64,000 nucleotides of DNA from Amycolatopsis orientalis DSM 43388 (GTDB lineage: Bacteria > Actinomycetota > Actinomycetes > Mycobacteriales > Pseudonocardiaceae). Where the stretch lies: positions 1-64,000 of the forward strand of contig NZ_ASXG01000122.1 of the NCBI RefSeq assembly GCF_000411975.1, given 5' to 3'. The position numbers and the translations under genes are program-made. Positions 18,833 through 27,431 of the stretch are shown piece by piece; positions within the stretch are counted from its first letter, which is position 1; each line of letters opens with the position of its first letter. Under the pieces are notes generated by a model that worked only from the letters and a program-made list of their open reading frames with translations, had not been told where the DNA came from and searched no databases.

Positions 18833-19864
18833 GTGACGAACGACGCTGTGCACGAGAGGCGGGGCGCGACGCGCTTCGGCCGTCTCGCGTCGCGTGCGTT
18901 GTTCGTCGTCGGCGGCGCGCTCGCGGCCACCGCGGCCGCGTGGGCCGTCTCCTCGTCCGCCGCTTCGGCCGACCCTGTCGACGCGAGCGTCACGCCGGTC
19001 ACCGACGCGACGGCCGCCGGAATCGGCGACGTCACCGACGGCGTGGCCCGGTTCGCCGGCGACGTCACCGGTGTGGCGCAAGGGCTTTCGTCGTGCGGCC
19101 AGGGCGCCACCACGTGGTCTGAACCAGGCGCGGCGCGGCCTGCCTGCTCGCTCGACCAGCTCGGCTCCGCGCACCGCGACGACCTGGCCGGCAGCCAGGA
19201 GGCCGCCGGAAAAGTCAGCGACGCGGTGAGCGACCTCGGCCAGCACGCGGTCGTGAAGCCGGTGCAGCGCACGCTCGGCTCGCTCGAGCACATCGCGCGC
19301 AAGCCGGAGGACGCGCGGCAGGTGATCGCCGACGCGACCACCCCGCCGCCCGCCGCACAGGATTTCGGCCGGAAGCTGTGGGATCTGCTCGACCCGAGCG
19401 CTCCCGCGGACCTGGTCGACCTGCCGAAACTCCCGTCGGCTCCGGCCCCCGGTTCCGAGCAGCTTCCCGCGCCCGGCGTTCCCGAGCAGCCCGCCGAGGC
19501 GGAGCAAAACCTCGGCGCCGCCGCGATGACGACGTCCGACGCACTGCAGTCGGTCTTCCCGGCGATGGACGCGCAGTCCGTCGTTCCGGGGCAGAGCAGC
19601 GAACTGCCGCAGCGGCACCACGGCGACCGCGATCTGCCCGGCGCCCCGTTCTCCCCGGCGCAGCTTCCCGCCGCGCCGCTTTCCATCCCGAACTCCCCCG
19701 CCGGTGGCAACACCGCTCCCGGCGGACACCTCGACGGCCTGCACTTCGGCGTTCCCTCCTGGGTCACCGCCGCCGTCGACAACGCCGTGGCGGGTTCGAC
19801 CCGCACCGGCCTCGCGCACACGCCGCGCACCCCGGGCGAGCAGCCCGGCGTCACTCCTGACTGA
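18833..19864 (+). CDS. Exported Ala/Pro-rich surface protein
   Basis: A 343-residue exported protein of unknown function. The basic N-terminus with FGRLASRALFVVGG, a hydrophobic stretch and ASA before DPVDAS form a signal peptide. The mature part is helical and Ala-rich at first, with two cysteines, then Pro-rich (LPSAPAPGSEQLPAPGVPEQ), without membrane anchor or sortase motif. GTG 18833 follows GAGGAG (18818-18823) by 9 nt. It precedes the chaplin-like repeat gene, so a shared role at the cell surface or aerial hyphae is plausible but not shown. Confidence 0.75.
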   Translation: MTNDAVHERRGATRFGRLASRALFVVGGALAATAAAWAVSSSAASADPVDASVTPVTDATAAGIGDVTDGVARFAGDVTGVAQGLSSCGQGATTWSEPGAARPACSLDQLGSAHRDDLAGSQEAAGKVSDAVSDLGQHAVVKPVQRTLGSLEHIARKPEDARQVIADATTPPPAAQDFGRKLWDLLDPSAPADLVDLPKLPSAPAPGSEQLPAPGVPEQPAEAEQNLGAAAMTTSDALQSVFPAMDAQSVVPGQSSELPQRHHGDRDLPGAPFSPAQLPAAPLSIPNSPAGGNTAPGGHLDGLHFGVPSWVTAAVDNAVAGSTRTGLAHTPRTPGEQPGVTPD

Positions 19865-20054
19865 TCCACTTCACCCGCGGGGTCTTTGCCGAGCCCTCGG
19901 ACGCCTACGCGTTCCGTCGCCGTCATCGACAGATAACCCGCGGGTTTTTCGCGCGCTGCGCAATTTCCGCGCACGCATTCCCCGGTGCATTCCTGAGCTG
20001 CAGGAGCACCGCCACGAACCCGCAAGGGACCCCGATATGAAGGAGAAAAATCCC
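19865..20054 (+). other. 5' region of chaplin-like gene
   Basis: This 190-bp gap holds a perfect 12-bp palindrome AACCCGCGGGTT (19935-19946) followed by TTT, which could be an operator or a weak terminator, and the ribosome site AAGGAG (20040-20045). An ATG at 20037 is in frame with the gene but lacks a ribosome site. Confidence 0.5.
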
Positions 20055-23000
20055 ATGCAGACCTGGGCAAAGCGCGGACTCCAGACCGCGTTGGTCACGG
20101 GTGGGTTGCTGATGCTGGGCACCGGCATCGCCTCGGCCGACGAGAACGTGAACCCGGACACCCCGGCCTCCCCGCTTGATCTCAACGTCACCGTCCCGAT
20201 CGACGAAGCCAACAACGCGATCGGCACCCCGCTCGGGCAGGTCGACCTCCCGGCGCACCACAACGAGATCAGCACCAAGCCCGTCACCTCCGCCGTCAAG
20301 GGAGCGCTCGCCTCGGCGAAGACGCCCGGCGGCTCCGCGGGCAGCCTGACCGACAGCCTCCCGAAGACGGACGCGCCGCGGCAGCTCACGCCGACCCACG
20401 ACGCGTTCAAGGGCAACAAGGTCAACGGCGACGTCGTCGTCCCGATCCAGATCGTCGACAACGCGGTGGGCGTCATCGGCGACGCGCACGTGCAGGGTGG
20501 CGACCACACCCAGACCTACAGCCACAACCAGGACGTCGCGACCGACGGCAAGTACTCCGGCATCGCGGGCAACGTCGTGGCGCTCGACTACGCGCTCCCG
20601 GTGCAGATCGCGGGCAACGGCGTCGGCCTGGCCGGCGGCAGCGGTGCGGTGCACGGCGGTTCGGCGCACCAGAGCACCAGCGAGACCGGCAACATCGACA
20701 CCACCGGCGAGGGCTCCGGCCTGTCCGGCAACGTCGTCGGCGGCCAGTTCGCGACCCCGGTCCAGGTGACCGGCAACGCCGCGTCCTGGATCCTCGGCAA
20801 CGCCTACAGCGGCGGCTACAACGCCGACACCACCGCCACCTCCGGCGGCTCGATGAAGTCCAACGGCAAGGGCGCCGCGGGCAGCGGCAACGTGGTCGGC
20901 GCTCCGATCGCGCTGCCGGTCAAGTTCAACGGCAACGCCGGCGGCGTGTGGGGCTCGGACGCGGACTCCACCTCCAGCTCCTCGGCCGACGCCAAGGCGG
21001 GCGACACCCGCACCGGCAAGCTGAACCACATCCCGACCTACATCGAGACCGACGGCGACCAGTCGTTCCTGTCCGGCAACGCCGGGGCCGCGCAGGCCAG
21101 CCCGGTCGCGAACGTCGCGTCCGTCGCCGGCTCGTGGATCGGCAACGCCACCACCGGCCAGGCGCTCGACCGCCAGGCGTCCTCCTCCGCCCACGAGACC
21201 ACCGCCACCTCCGGCGGCTTCGTGGAGACGAGCGGCAACGACGCCGCCGGCTCGGCCAACGTGGTCGACCCGGCAGTGGCGCTCCCGGTCGAGGCGTGCG
21301 GCGTGGGCGGCACCTACATCGGCCGCGCGGTCGCCAACTGCGACAACACCACCACCGCCACCTCCGGCGACGGCAGCTACACCCGCGGCAACGGCTCGAC
21401 GCTGACCGGCAACATCGTCAACACCCAGATCGCCGGCGCCCCCGAGGTGCACGGCATCGGCGGCAGCCACATCGGCAACGCCTCGGGCACCTCGACCGAG
21501 ACCAAGACGGTCACGGCGGGCAACTACGACGGCACCCAGGGCAACGACTCGTCCGGCTCGGGCAACATCGTCCAGGTCCCGGTCGCCGCGCCGGCCGAGG
21601 TGTTCGGCGTGGGCGGCTCGTTCATCGGGCAGGGCTCGGGCGACGGCTCCGAGACCAAGGTCGTGAAGGCGGGCGGCGGCGGCAACACCGCTGACGACAA
21701 CGGCTTCCTCAGCTCGAACCTCGGCACCGTCCCGGTGTCGACCCCGGTGCAGCTGTTCGGCATCGGCGGCTCGTTCGTCGGCCAGGGCCACGGCAAGGCC
21801 AGCAACGACACCACCTCCACCGCGGGCCACGACGTGCACGCGACCGGCGCGCAGGGCGCGGGCGCGGGCAACCTCATCGAGGCCCCGGTCTCGCTGCCGG
21901 TTCAGGGCCACGGCGTCGGCGGCTCGGTGGCCGGCATCGGCACCGGCATGTCGGACAACCTGACCGACTCGAAGGCGGGCGGCAACGCCAGCGCCGACGG
22001 CAAGGACGGCGCGCTCGCCGGCAACATCGTCAAGGCTCCGATCGCCGGCGCCGGGACGATCTTCGGCGACGGGCTCGCGGGCGGCGCGATCGGCCACGGC
22101 ACCGCCACCAACGACATCACCTCGACGGCGGGCGGCGACGCCATCACCAACGGCGACGGCGGCGCGGTCGCGGGCGACATCGTGGGCGTGGACCCGGCCC
22201 CGGTGGCGCAGGTCTTCGGCGACGCGGTCTCGGTCGCGGGCGTGTCCTCGGGCGACGCCACGAACAACACCGTCGTCACCGACGCCGGCAAGGACACCAC
22301 CTCGGGCGTGGAGGGCTCGCTCTCGGGCGACATCCTCGACTTCCCGGTCCCGGTCGTCGCGCAGGTCTTCGGCGACGCGGTCGCCGTGGGCGGCGTGGCG
22401 CACGCGGTCGGCGACAACGTCACCACGGTGACCGACGGCAACGACGCCACCAGCACCGACGGCACCGGCGAAGCCCTGTCCGGCTTCGACTACTACCACC
22501 CGCTGGGTGCGCTGGTGCAGATCTACGGCGTGCCGCTGGAGGTGCTCGGCGTCGCCACCGCCGAGGCCCCCAACTCGACCACGGTCGACCCCGAGCCGGC
22601 CATCGACGTGCCGTTCGGCGGCGAGATGGGCGCTGACCAGCTCCCCGCGCTCCCCGCGGTGCCGGGTCTGCCGGGCGGTTCCTCGGCCGCGCCGTCGCTG
22701 CCGTCGGCTCCGGCCCTGCCGGGCCTGTCCGGTCTGCCCACCGCGACCACGCTGCCCGCCCCGGCCCTGCCGGGTACCCAGCGGGCCGACGTGCCGCAGG
22801 TCAGCGGCCTGTCCGCGCTGGGTCAGCTGAACCAGCTGAAGGGCGCTTCGGTGCTGCCTTCGGTGTCCGGGCTGCAGAACGGCGTCCACCTGCCGTCGCT
22901 TCCGGCCGTTCCGGGTCTGCCGGGCGTTCCGGCCCTGCCGGGTGCGGGTGCCGAGCGGGCCGACGTTCCGGCCGTTCCGGCTCAGCTGCCGGTGAAGGCC

Positions 23001-23183
23001 TCGCTGCCGACGCTGAACCAGCTGCCGGCCGTCGCCAAGCTGCCCGCCGTGCCGGGTGCGCCGACGACCCTGCCGACCACGATGCCGACCGCTCCGGCCG
23101 TGCCGGCGATCGGTGACGCGACCGGTCCGCTGGGTGCGTTCCAGAAGCTGGCCGCGAAGGTGACCGGCTTCTTCAAGAAGTGA
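20055..23183 (+). CDS. Giant chaplin-like repeat surface protein
   Basis: A 1042-residue secreted protein. A signal peptide ends at GTGIASA. About 14 repeats follow, anchored near residues 125, 172, 225, 278, 341, 400, 452, 502, 554, 604, 655, 706, 757 and 810; the last seven are spaced ~51 residues. Consensus is SGNVVxxPVxxPVxVxGNGxxxxG, very like the hydrophobic core of chaplins, amyloid-forming proteins coating aerial hyphae. Only one repeat (near 400) keeps a cysteine pair. The last ~200 residues are Leu/Pro-rich (LPALPAVPGLPG type) and end in an amphipathic basic helix. ATG 20055 follows AAGGAG by 9 nt. Confidence 0.8.
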   Translation: MQTWAKRGLQTALVTGGLLMLGTGIASADENVNPDTPASPLDLNVTVPIDEANNAIGTPLGQVDLPAHHNEISTKPVTSAVKGALASAKTPGGSAGSLTDSLPKTDAPRQLTPTHDAFKGNKVNGDVVVPIQIVDNAVGVIGDAHVQGGDHTQTYSHNQDVATDGKYSGIAGNVVALDYALPVQIAGNGVGLAGGSGAVHGGSAHQSTSETGNIDTTGEGSGLSGNVVGGQFATPVQVTGNAASWILGNAYSGGYNADTTATSGGSMKSNGKGAAGSGNVVGAPIALPVKFNGNAGGVWGSDADSTSSSSADAKAGDTRTGKLNHIPTYIETDGDQSFLSGNAGAAQASPVANVASVAGSWIGNATTGQALDRQASSSAHETTATSGGFVETSGNDAAGSANVVDPAVALPVEACGVGGTYIGRAVANCDNTTTATSGDGSYTRGNGSTLTGNIVNTQIAGAPEVHGIGGSHIGNASGTSTETKTVTAGNYDGTQGNDSSGSGNIVQVPVAAPAEVFGVGGSFIGQGSGDGSETKVVKAGGGGNTADDNGFLSSNLGTVPVSTPVQLFGIGGSFVGQGHGKASNDTTSTAGHDVHATGAQGAGAGNLIEAPVSLPVQGHGVGGSVAGIGTGMSDNLTDSKAGGNASADGKDGALAGNIVKAPIAGAGTIFGDGLAGGAIGHGTATNDITSTAGGDAITNGDGGAVAGDIVGVDPAPVAQVFGDAVSVAGVSSGDATNNTVVTDAGKDTTSGVEGSLSGDILDFPVPVVAQVFGDAVAVGGVAHAVGDNVTTVTDGNDATSTDGTGEALSGFDYYHPLGALVQIYGVPLEVLGVATAEAPNSTTVDPEPAIDVPFGGEMGADQLPALPAVPGLPGGSSAAPSLPSAPALPGLSGLPTATTLPAPALPGTQRADVPQVSGLSALGQLNQLKGASVLPSVSGLQNGVHLPSLPAVPGLPGVPALPGAGAERADVPAVPAQLPVKASLPTLNQLPAVAKLPAVPGAPTTLPTTMPTAPAVPAIGDATGPLGAFQKLAAKVTGFFKK

Positions 23184-23219
23184 ACCGTTTCGCCTGAAAC
23201 GGACCGGGGATGACCCGGG

Positions 23220-23256
23220 CGGGCCCGGAAGCCACGTGCTTCCGGGCCCGTTTTCT
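23220..23256. terminator. Strong intrinsic terminator
   Basis: A perfect 13-bp stem (23220-23232 with 23238-23250), a 5-nt loop and TTTTCTG on the + strand end the chaplin-like gene. It also lies just beyond the stop of the convergent dioxygenase gene. Confidence 0.9.
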
Positions 23257-23265
23257 GTTGGTGCG

Positions 23266-24045
23266 TCAGGAGAATTCGAGCGACCGCTTCGCCAGGCCGT
23301 GCCAGAAACCGTCGATCACCGTGCGGCCCTCGCCTTCGGCCGAGCTGGCGCCGAGCGAAACGAACAGCGGCGCGAAGTGCTCGATCCGGGGGTGCGCCAT
23401 CGCGGCGGCCGGGGCCTTGTGCCGGAAGTCGAGCAACGCGTCGAGGTCGTGGGCGCGCAGGGCCTCGTCGCCCCAGTGGTCGAATTCCGCGGACCATTCC
23501 GGCGGAGTTCCGTTGGCGCCGTTGACTTCCTGCATCGCGCGGAGGTTGTGGGTGAAGAATCCGCTGCCGATGATCAGCACGCCCTCGTCGCGCAGCGGCG
23601 CGAGCTTGCGGCCGAGGTCATATAGCGCCCGCGGGTCGAGCGAGGGCATCGAGATCTGCAGCACCGGGACGTCGGCTTCGGGGAACATTTCCACGAGCGG
23701 GACGTACGCGCCGTGGTCGAGGCCGCGGTCCGGGGCGTCGTGCACTGGGGTTTCGGTCGAATGCAGCAGCTTGCGCACCTGCGCGGCCAGTTCCGGAGCA
23801 CCCGGTGCCGCGTATTTCACCTGGTAGTAGCGCTCGGGGAAGCCCCAGAAGTCGTAGACCAGCGGGACCGTCGTGGTCGCCCCGAGCGTCAGCGGGGCCT
23901 CTTCCCAGTGCGCTGAAACGACCAGGATCGCGCGAGGTTTCGCCAGGTCCGCGGACCATTCCGCGAGCTGGCGGGTCCACGTCGCGTCGTCCGCGAGCGG
24001 CGGCGCACCGTGGCTCAGGTACAGGACCGGCGTGCGGGTCGCCAT
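23266..24045 (-). CDS. DODA-type extradiol dioxygenase family protein
   Basis: A 259-residue LigB-superfamily enzyme like the 4,5-DOPA extradiol dioxygenase/YgiD group, which opens catechol rings using a divalent metal. Likely metal ligands and catalytic residues are in LYLSHGAPP near the start, VVSAHWE, DRGLDHGAYVPL and IIGSGFFTHNL. Length fits. ATG 24045 follows GGAGG by 5 nt; a TTG 12 bases upstream is the alternative. A TTGAA-AG-TTCAA palindrome in the promoter suggests control by a MarR-type repressor. True substrate unknown. Confidence 0.9.
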   Translation of the reverse strand: MATRTPVLYLSHGAPPLADDATWTRQLAEWSADLAKPRAILVVSAHWEEAPLTLGATTTVPLVYDFWGFPERYYQVKYAAPGAPELAAQVRKLLHSTETPVHDAPDRGLDHGAYVPLVEMFPEADVPVLQISMPSLDPRALYDLGRKLAPLRDEGVLIIGSGFFTHNLRAMQEVNGANGTPPEWSAEFDHWGDEALRAHDLDALLDFRHKAPAAAMAHPRIEHFAPLFVSLGASSAEGEGRTVIDGFWHGLAKRSLEFS

Positions 24046-24061
24046 GGCTGCCTCCAAGTGT

Positions 24062-24073
24062 TTGAAAGTTCAA
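24062..24073. promoter_or_regulatory. TTGAA-N2-TTCAA operator candidate
   Basis: A perfect inverted repeat TTGAAAGTTCAA lies 16 bp before the dioxygenase start. MarR-family repressors often bind such sites near this class of dioxygenase. No cognate regulator gene is adjacent. Confidence 0.5.
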
Positions 24074-24148
24074 CTACTACCGTACGCCTTGTTCGCGGAC
24101 TTGGCGAATTCGTCCTCGGCGGACGCCTCGGTGCGGCAGACTCGCCCG

Positions 24149-24688
24149 GTGAAGTTCTTCTGCTATCACCGGGACCGTCCCGGCTCCGCCGCGTTGCGGG
24201 CCGAGCTGCTGGAAGCCCACTGGTCCTATATGGACGGTTTCGCCGCCGAACTGATCGCCCGCGGCCCGACCCTGGACGGCGACGTCCCGACCGGCAGCGT
24301 GCACATCGTCGACCTCCCGGACGTCGCCGCGGTCCGCGAATTCGCTTTCGCGGAACCGAATTACCAGGCCGGTGCCTATCGGGACATCCTGATCCGCCGC
24401 TGGGACAACGCCCTCGGCCGCACCATGTGGGAATTCCCCGGCGATCCGGAGGCCGCGAACCTGTATTTGGTGCTGGGCTTGGGTTCTGGCCCCGCCGTCG
24501 ACCTCGAACCGTCCGCCCCGGAGTCCTTGATCGCCTACGGTCCGCTCTGGTCCGACGACGGCACCGCTTGGCTCGGCACGGCAGCCTTGGTCCAAGCTGC
24601 CGACGCCGAGACAGCTCGCGGACTGCTTACTGCGGACCACTATGCCGCGATCGAGGTGCACGACTGGGCACCCGGCGGTCGTTCCTGA
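24149..24688 (+). CDS. YciI-like protein (double YCII domain)
   Basis: A 179-residue cytosolic protein with two YCII-like ferredoxin-fold halves. The first half runs KFFCYHRDRPGSAALRAELL and continues to GSVHIVDLPDVAAVREF; the second carries ESLIAYGPLW..DGTAWLGTAALVQA and LLTADHYAAIEVHDW. The family includes dehydrochlorinase-like and antibiotic-pathway accessory proteins; no reaction can be assigned. GTG 24149 is the first start that fits; the frame is open further upstream across the antisense of the dioxygenase. It is divergent from the dioxygenase gene. Confidence 0.8.
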   Translation: MKFFCYHRDRPGSAALRAELLEAHWSYMDGFAAELIARGPTLDGDVPTGSVHIVDLPDVAAVREFAFAEPNYQAGAYRDILIRRWDNALGRTMWEFPGDPEAANLYLVLGLGSGPAVDLEPSAPESLIAYGPLWSDDGTAWLGTAALVQAADAETARGLLTADHYAAIEVHDWAPGGRS

Positions 24689-24692
24689 CCCA

Positions 24693-24955
24693 TCAGCGAG
24701 CCGTGCGCCACACGATTCCGCCAGCGGTCAGCGCGGCGAGTGCGAGAACCGTCGCGAAAAGGGTGGATCCGGTAGCGATTCCGAGGGCGTCACTGAGATA
24801 GCCAGTGCCGACGGGCAGCAGTGCGGCCGGGAGGTAGCCGCCGAAGTTGAGCAGAGCGTTGGCCTCGGCGCGCCGCCGCTCGGGCACGTGCGTGCTGATC
24901 AGGGTGAGGCCGCCGAGCTGCCCGAGTCCCTGCGCGGCTAGGAACAGCTCGCCCC
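24693..24955 (-). pseudogene. MFS transporter, C-terminal remnant
   Basis: Only the last ~87 residues of a major facilitator transporter remain: LFLAAQGLGQLGGLTL, the loop HVPERRRAEANALLNFGGYLP, and two further helices ending ALTAGGIVWRTAR. Similarity stops abruptly near 24955, where a TetR fragment on the other strand starts. There is no start codon or membrane N-half. Confidence 0.75.
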
Positions 24956-25141
24956 GAGGTTGAACGCCGCCTCGGCGACAGCGACGACCCGCCCGGGCTG
25001 CGCTGCCAGGCGATCGTCGCCACCGCACTCGCCTGCCTCGACGTCGCCACCGCCATCTGGCTGCAGCGCGGCGGGAAGGGCGGGCTCGACGAGCTCAATC
25101 GGCTCTGCGACCGAGCGCTCGCCGTCGTCCGCGCCGGCTAA
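24956..25141 (+). pseudogene. TetR-family regulator, C-terminal remnant
   Basis: The frame ending at TAA 25141 reads ERRLGDSDDPPGLRCQAIV, then ALACLDVATAIWLQRGG and LDELNRLCDRALAVVRAG, matching the C-terminal helices of TetR regulators that partner MFS pumps. The DNA-binding half is absent and no start precedes it. With the MFS remnant it forms the two outer ends of a divergent regulator/pump pair whose middle is lost. Confidence 0.7.
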
Positions 25142-25248
25142 GCAGGACACCTCGCGGCAGTGCGCTCCAAGCCGCGGTGAACGGCTCGGCTGGTCCCCCT
25201 TGGGCTTCGCCGCTAGCAGTCAGCTTGGAGAAACCGCGCCAGCCGGGG

Positions 25249-26652
25249 TCAGTCGTGGGCCAGGTCGGCGAACCGGCTGTAGTGCAGCTGGTGTGCGACC
25301 ACGATCGTGCTCGTCGGGCCCGCACGGTGCTTCGCCAGGATCAGGTCGGCTTCCCCGGCGCGCGGGTCGTCGCGTTCCCAGGCGTCCGGGCGGTTGATCA
25401 GGATGACGATGTCCGCGTCCTGCTCCAGCGACCCGGATTCACGCAGGTCCGACAGCATCGGTTTCTTGTCGGTGCGCTGTTCTGGACCACGGTTCAGCTG
25501 GGAGATCGCGATCACCGGCACCTCGATCTCCTTCGCCAGCAGCTTCAGCTGACGGGAGAACTCCGAGACCTCCTGCTGCCGCGATTCGACGCGCTTGCCT
25601 GACGTCATCAGCTGCAGATAGTCGACGACCACGAGCCGCAGGTCGTGCCGCTGCTTGAGCCGACGGGCCTTGGCGCGGATCTCCATCATCGTCATGTTCG
25701 GCGAGTCGTCGACGAACAGCGGGGCCTCCGACACCTCGCTCATCCGCCGGGCCAGCCGCGTCCAGTCGTCGTCGGACATCTTGCCGCCGCGCATGTCGGC
25801 GAGGCGGATTTTCGCCTCGGCCGACAGCATGCGCATCACGATCTCGGTCCGGCTCATTTCCAGCGAGAAGATGACGCTGGTCAGGCCGTGCTTGATGGAC
25901 GCCGAACGCACGAAGTCCAGCCCCAGAGTCGACTTGCCGACACCGGGACGGGCCGCGACGATGATCATCTGGCCGGGGTGCAGGCCGTTGGTCAGCTCGT
26001 CGAAGTCGGCGAATCCAGTCGGGATGCCCTGGGACTGGCCGCCGCGCGAGGCGATCGCGTCGATCTCGTCCATGGTCGGCTGGAGCAGGTCCTCCAGCGC
26101 GACGTAGTCCTCGCTGGTGCGGCGCTCGGTTACGTCGTAGATCGCGGCCTGCGCGCGGTCGACGACCTCGTCGATGTTCGCGCCGTCGGCCGCGGCCGCG
26201 CCGTAGCCGTACTGCACGATGCGCGTGCCCGCTTCCACGAGCCGGCGCAGCACTGCTTTTTCGGCCACGATCTCGGCGTAGTAGCCCGCGTTGGCCGCGG
26301 TGGGCACGGTCGCGATGAGCGTGTGCAGGTACGGCGCGCCGCCGACGCGGCCGAGTTCACCGCGCCGTTCCAGCTCGGCGGCGACGGTGATCGGGTCGGC
26401 CGGCTCGCCTCGGCCGTAGAGGTCGAGGATGCAGTCGTACACGGCCTGGTGCGCGGGCCGGTAGAAATCGCCGGGGCCGAGCGCCTCGATGACGTCGGCG
26501 ACCGCGTCCTTCGACAGCAGCATGCCGCCGAGCACCGACTGCTCCGCCGCGATGTCCTGCGGCGGCTGGCGGTCGAACCCGCCAGGGCCGGGGTCGCTCG
26601 GACCCGGATCGGACTCCGCGTAAGCCGGACCGCGGTCATCGGTCACCGCCAC
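25249..26652 (-). CDS. dnaB: Replicative DNA helicase DnaB
   Basis: Hexameric 5'-3' helicase that unwinds DNA at the replication fork. The N-terminal primase-interacting domain includes AEQSVLGGMLLS and DFYRPAHQAVYD; the RecA-like C-terminal domain has Walker A ARPGVGKST (Lys near residue 240), SLEMSRTEIVMRML, Walker B LVVVDYLQLM and the closing EADLILAKHRAGPT. The 467 residues are uninterrupted, so no intein is present, unlike M. tuberculosis DnaB. GTG 26652 follows GGAGG by about 10 nt; GTG 26646 is possible. A DnaA-box cluster lies ~300-500 bp upstream. Confidence 0.97.
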   Translation of the reverse strand: MAVTDDRGPAYAESDPGPSDPGPGGFDRQPPQDIAAEQSVLGGMLLSKDAVADVIEALGPGDFYRPAHQAVYDCILDLYGRGEPADPITVAAELERRGELGRVGGAPYLHTLIATVPTAANAGYYAEIVAEKAVLRRLVEAGTRIVQYGYGAAAADGANIDEVVDRAQAAIYDVTERRTSEDYVALEDLLQPTMDEIDAIASRGGQSQGIPTGFADFDELTNGLHPGQMIIVAARPGVGKSTLGLDFVRSASIKHGLTSVIFSLEMSRTEIVMRMLSAEAKIRLADMRGGKMSDDDWTRLARRMSEVSEAPLFVDDSPNMTMMEIRAKARRLKQRHDLRLVVVDYLQLMTSGKRVESRQQEVSEFSRQLKLLAKEIEVPVIAISQLNRGPEQRTDKKPMLSDLRESGSLEQDADIVILINRPDAWERDDPRAGEADLILAKHRAGPTSTIVVAHQLHYSRFADLAHD

Positions 26653-26952
26653 TGCCCGGACACCTCCCTCGCCCGGCCGCCGTTCCGGCCGTCCCCGTTC
26701 GTCTCGCGTGCGCCTGTCCTGTGCCGAACCGCGTCCGCCGCCTGCCTCGCGAAGAGACCAGTGCAGGCGAACACCTGTTCGAGTATGCCGGAGTCGGCCC
26801 GGCTTTCCCACCCGTCCGCCCGGTCCTCTTCGATGATGGACCGGTCGGTTCCCCGCGCCGGTGACCGCCACGCGGAGCCACCGGGAGTACTGAGCGCGAA
26901 CGCACGCTAGATCCCCCGGAAGGACGAGCGCAATTCCGGGTGTTGACCGTGC

Positions 26953-27165
26953 TGTGGACAACCTGTGGATGACTGGCGGCAACGAATCACAGGTGTCCGT
27001 GAGCCTGTGGACAAAGTGGGGACAGTGCGGATCGGCCCTATCAAACCCGCAGGTCAAGGCCTGTGTAGAGACTGTGGAGAACTTCCCGAAAACTCGTCCG
27101 GCGTGTCGCGTCGAACTGCTTCTTCGGCGTGTCGCGCGCCGGTCCGTCCACCACCCTGTGGATGG
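26953..27165 (+). other. DnaA-box cluster upstream of dnaB
   Basis: Two exact boxes TGTGGACAA (complement of TTGTCCACA) lie at 26953-26961 and 27006-27014. One-mismatch TGTGGAGAA is at 27073-27081, and weaker TGTGGATGA and TGTGGATGG are at 26964-26972 and 27157-27165. All have the same orientation. dnaA and dnaN are not in the window, so this is a DnaA-binding region rather than a proven origin. Confidence 0.7.
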
Positions 27166-27264
27166 TTGCTACGCACGGTAGATCACCGACCCGATAGGCT
27201 GAACGAAGGAGAATTCCCCACGCGGCCCAGCCGACGGCTGCACACAGTGAGCGACCAGGCAAAA

Positions 27265-27407
27265 CCGCAGGTTAACCGCATGCAAACGCGAAACCGGGTG
27301 GGATTCACCGGCTGGACACCTCGCGGTGCCGCGCCGGGGAACCCCACCCGGAGTAACACTCGGGGCGCTCAGCCCAAGGCGCTTAGCGCAGCCGTTCGGA
27401 GATCCTG
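27265..27407. repeat. Duplicated EspG-tail/terminator segment, copy 1
   Basis: About 143 bp closely matching 28148-28289, offset ~873-883 bp. It contains an EspG 3' remnant and a long imperfect hairpin (GGGTGGG near 27297 with CCCACCC near 27346). It differs from copy 2 by a short deletion in the coding remnant and an insertion near its left end. Confidence 0.85.
27369..27407 (-). pseudogene. EspG 3' remnant
   Basis: The last ~12 codons of the EspG gene at 28241-29053 recur here, with 9 bases missing, directly downstream of the DUF3558 lipoprotein gene. No upstream part of espG is present. Confidence 0.65.
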
Positions 27408-27431
27408 ATCGCTTTGCCAGAGGAATGACGA

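Larger units (their letters stand above)
26653..27431. other. Long intergenic region upstream of dnaB
   Basis: No gene is supported across ~780 bp. It holds the dnaB ribosome site, the DnaA-box cluster (26953-27165), two copies of CGGCGTGTCGCG at 27099-27110 and 27125-27136 (26 bp apart), and at its right end the duplicated EspG-tail/terminator segment (27265-27407). Confidence 0.7.

Noticed and set aside
19923..22889. Long frame antisense to the chaplin-like gene
   Set aside because: It mirrors the repeat gene; the + strand has signal peptide, ribosome site and terminator.
26953..27165. Chromosomal origin oriC
   Set aside because: Too few boxes and no dnaA/dnaN nearby; reported only as a DnaA-box cluster.
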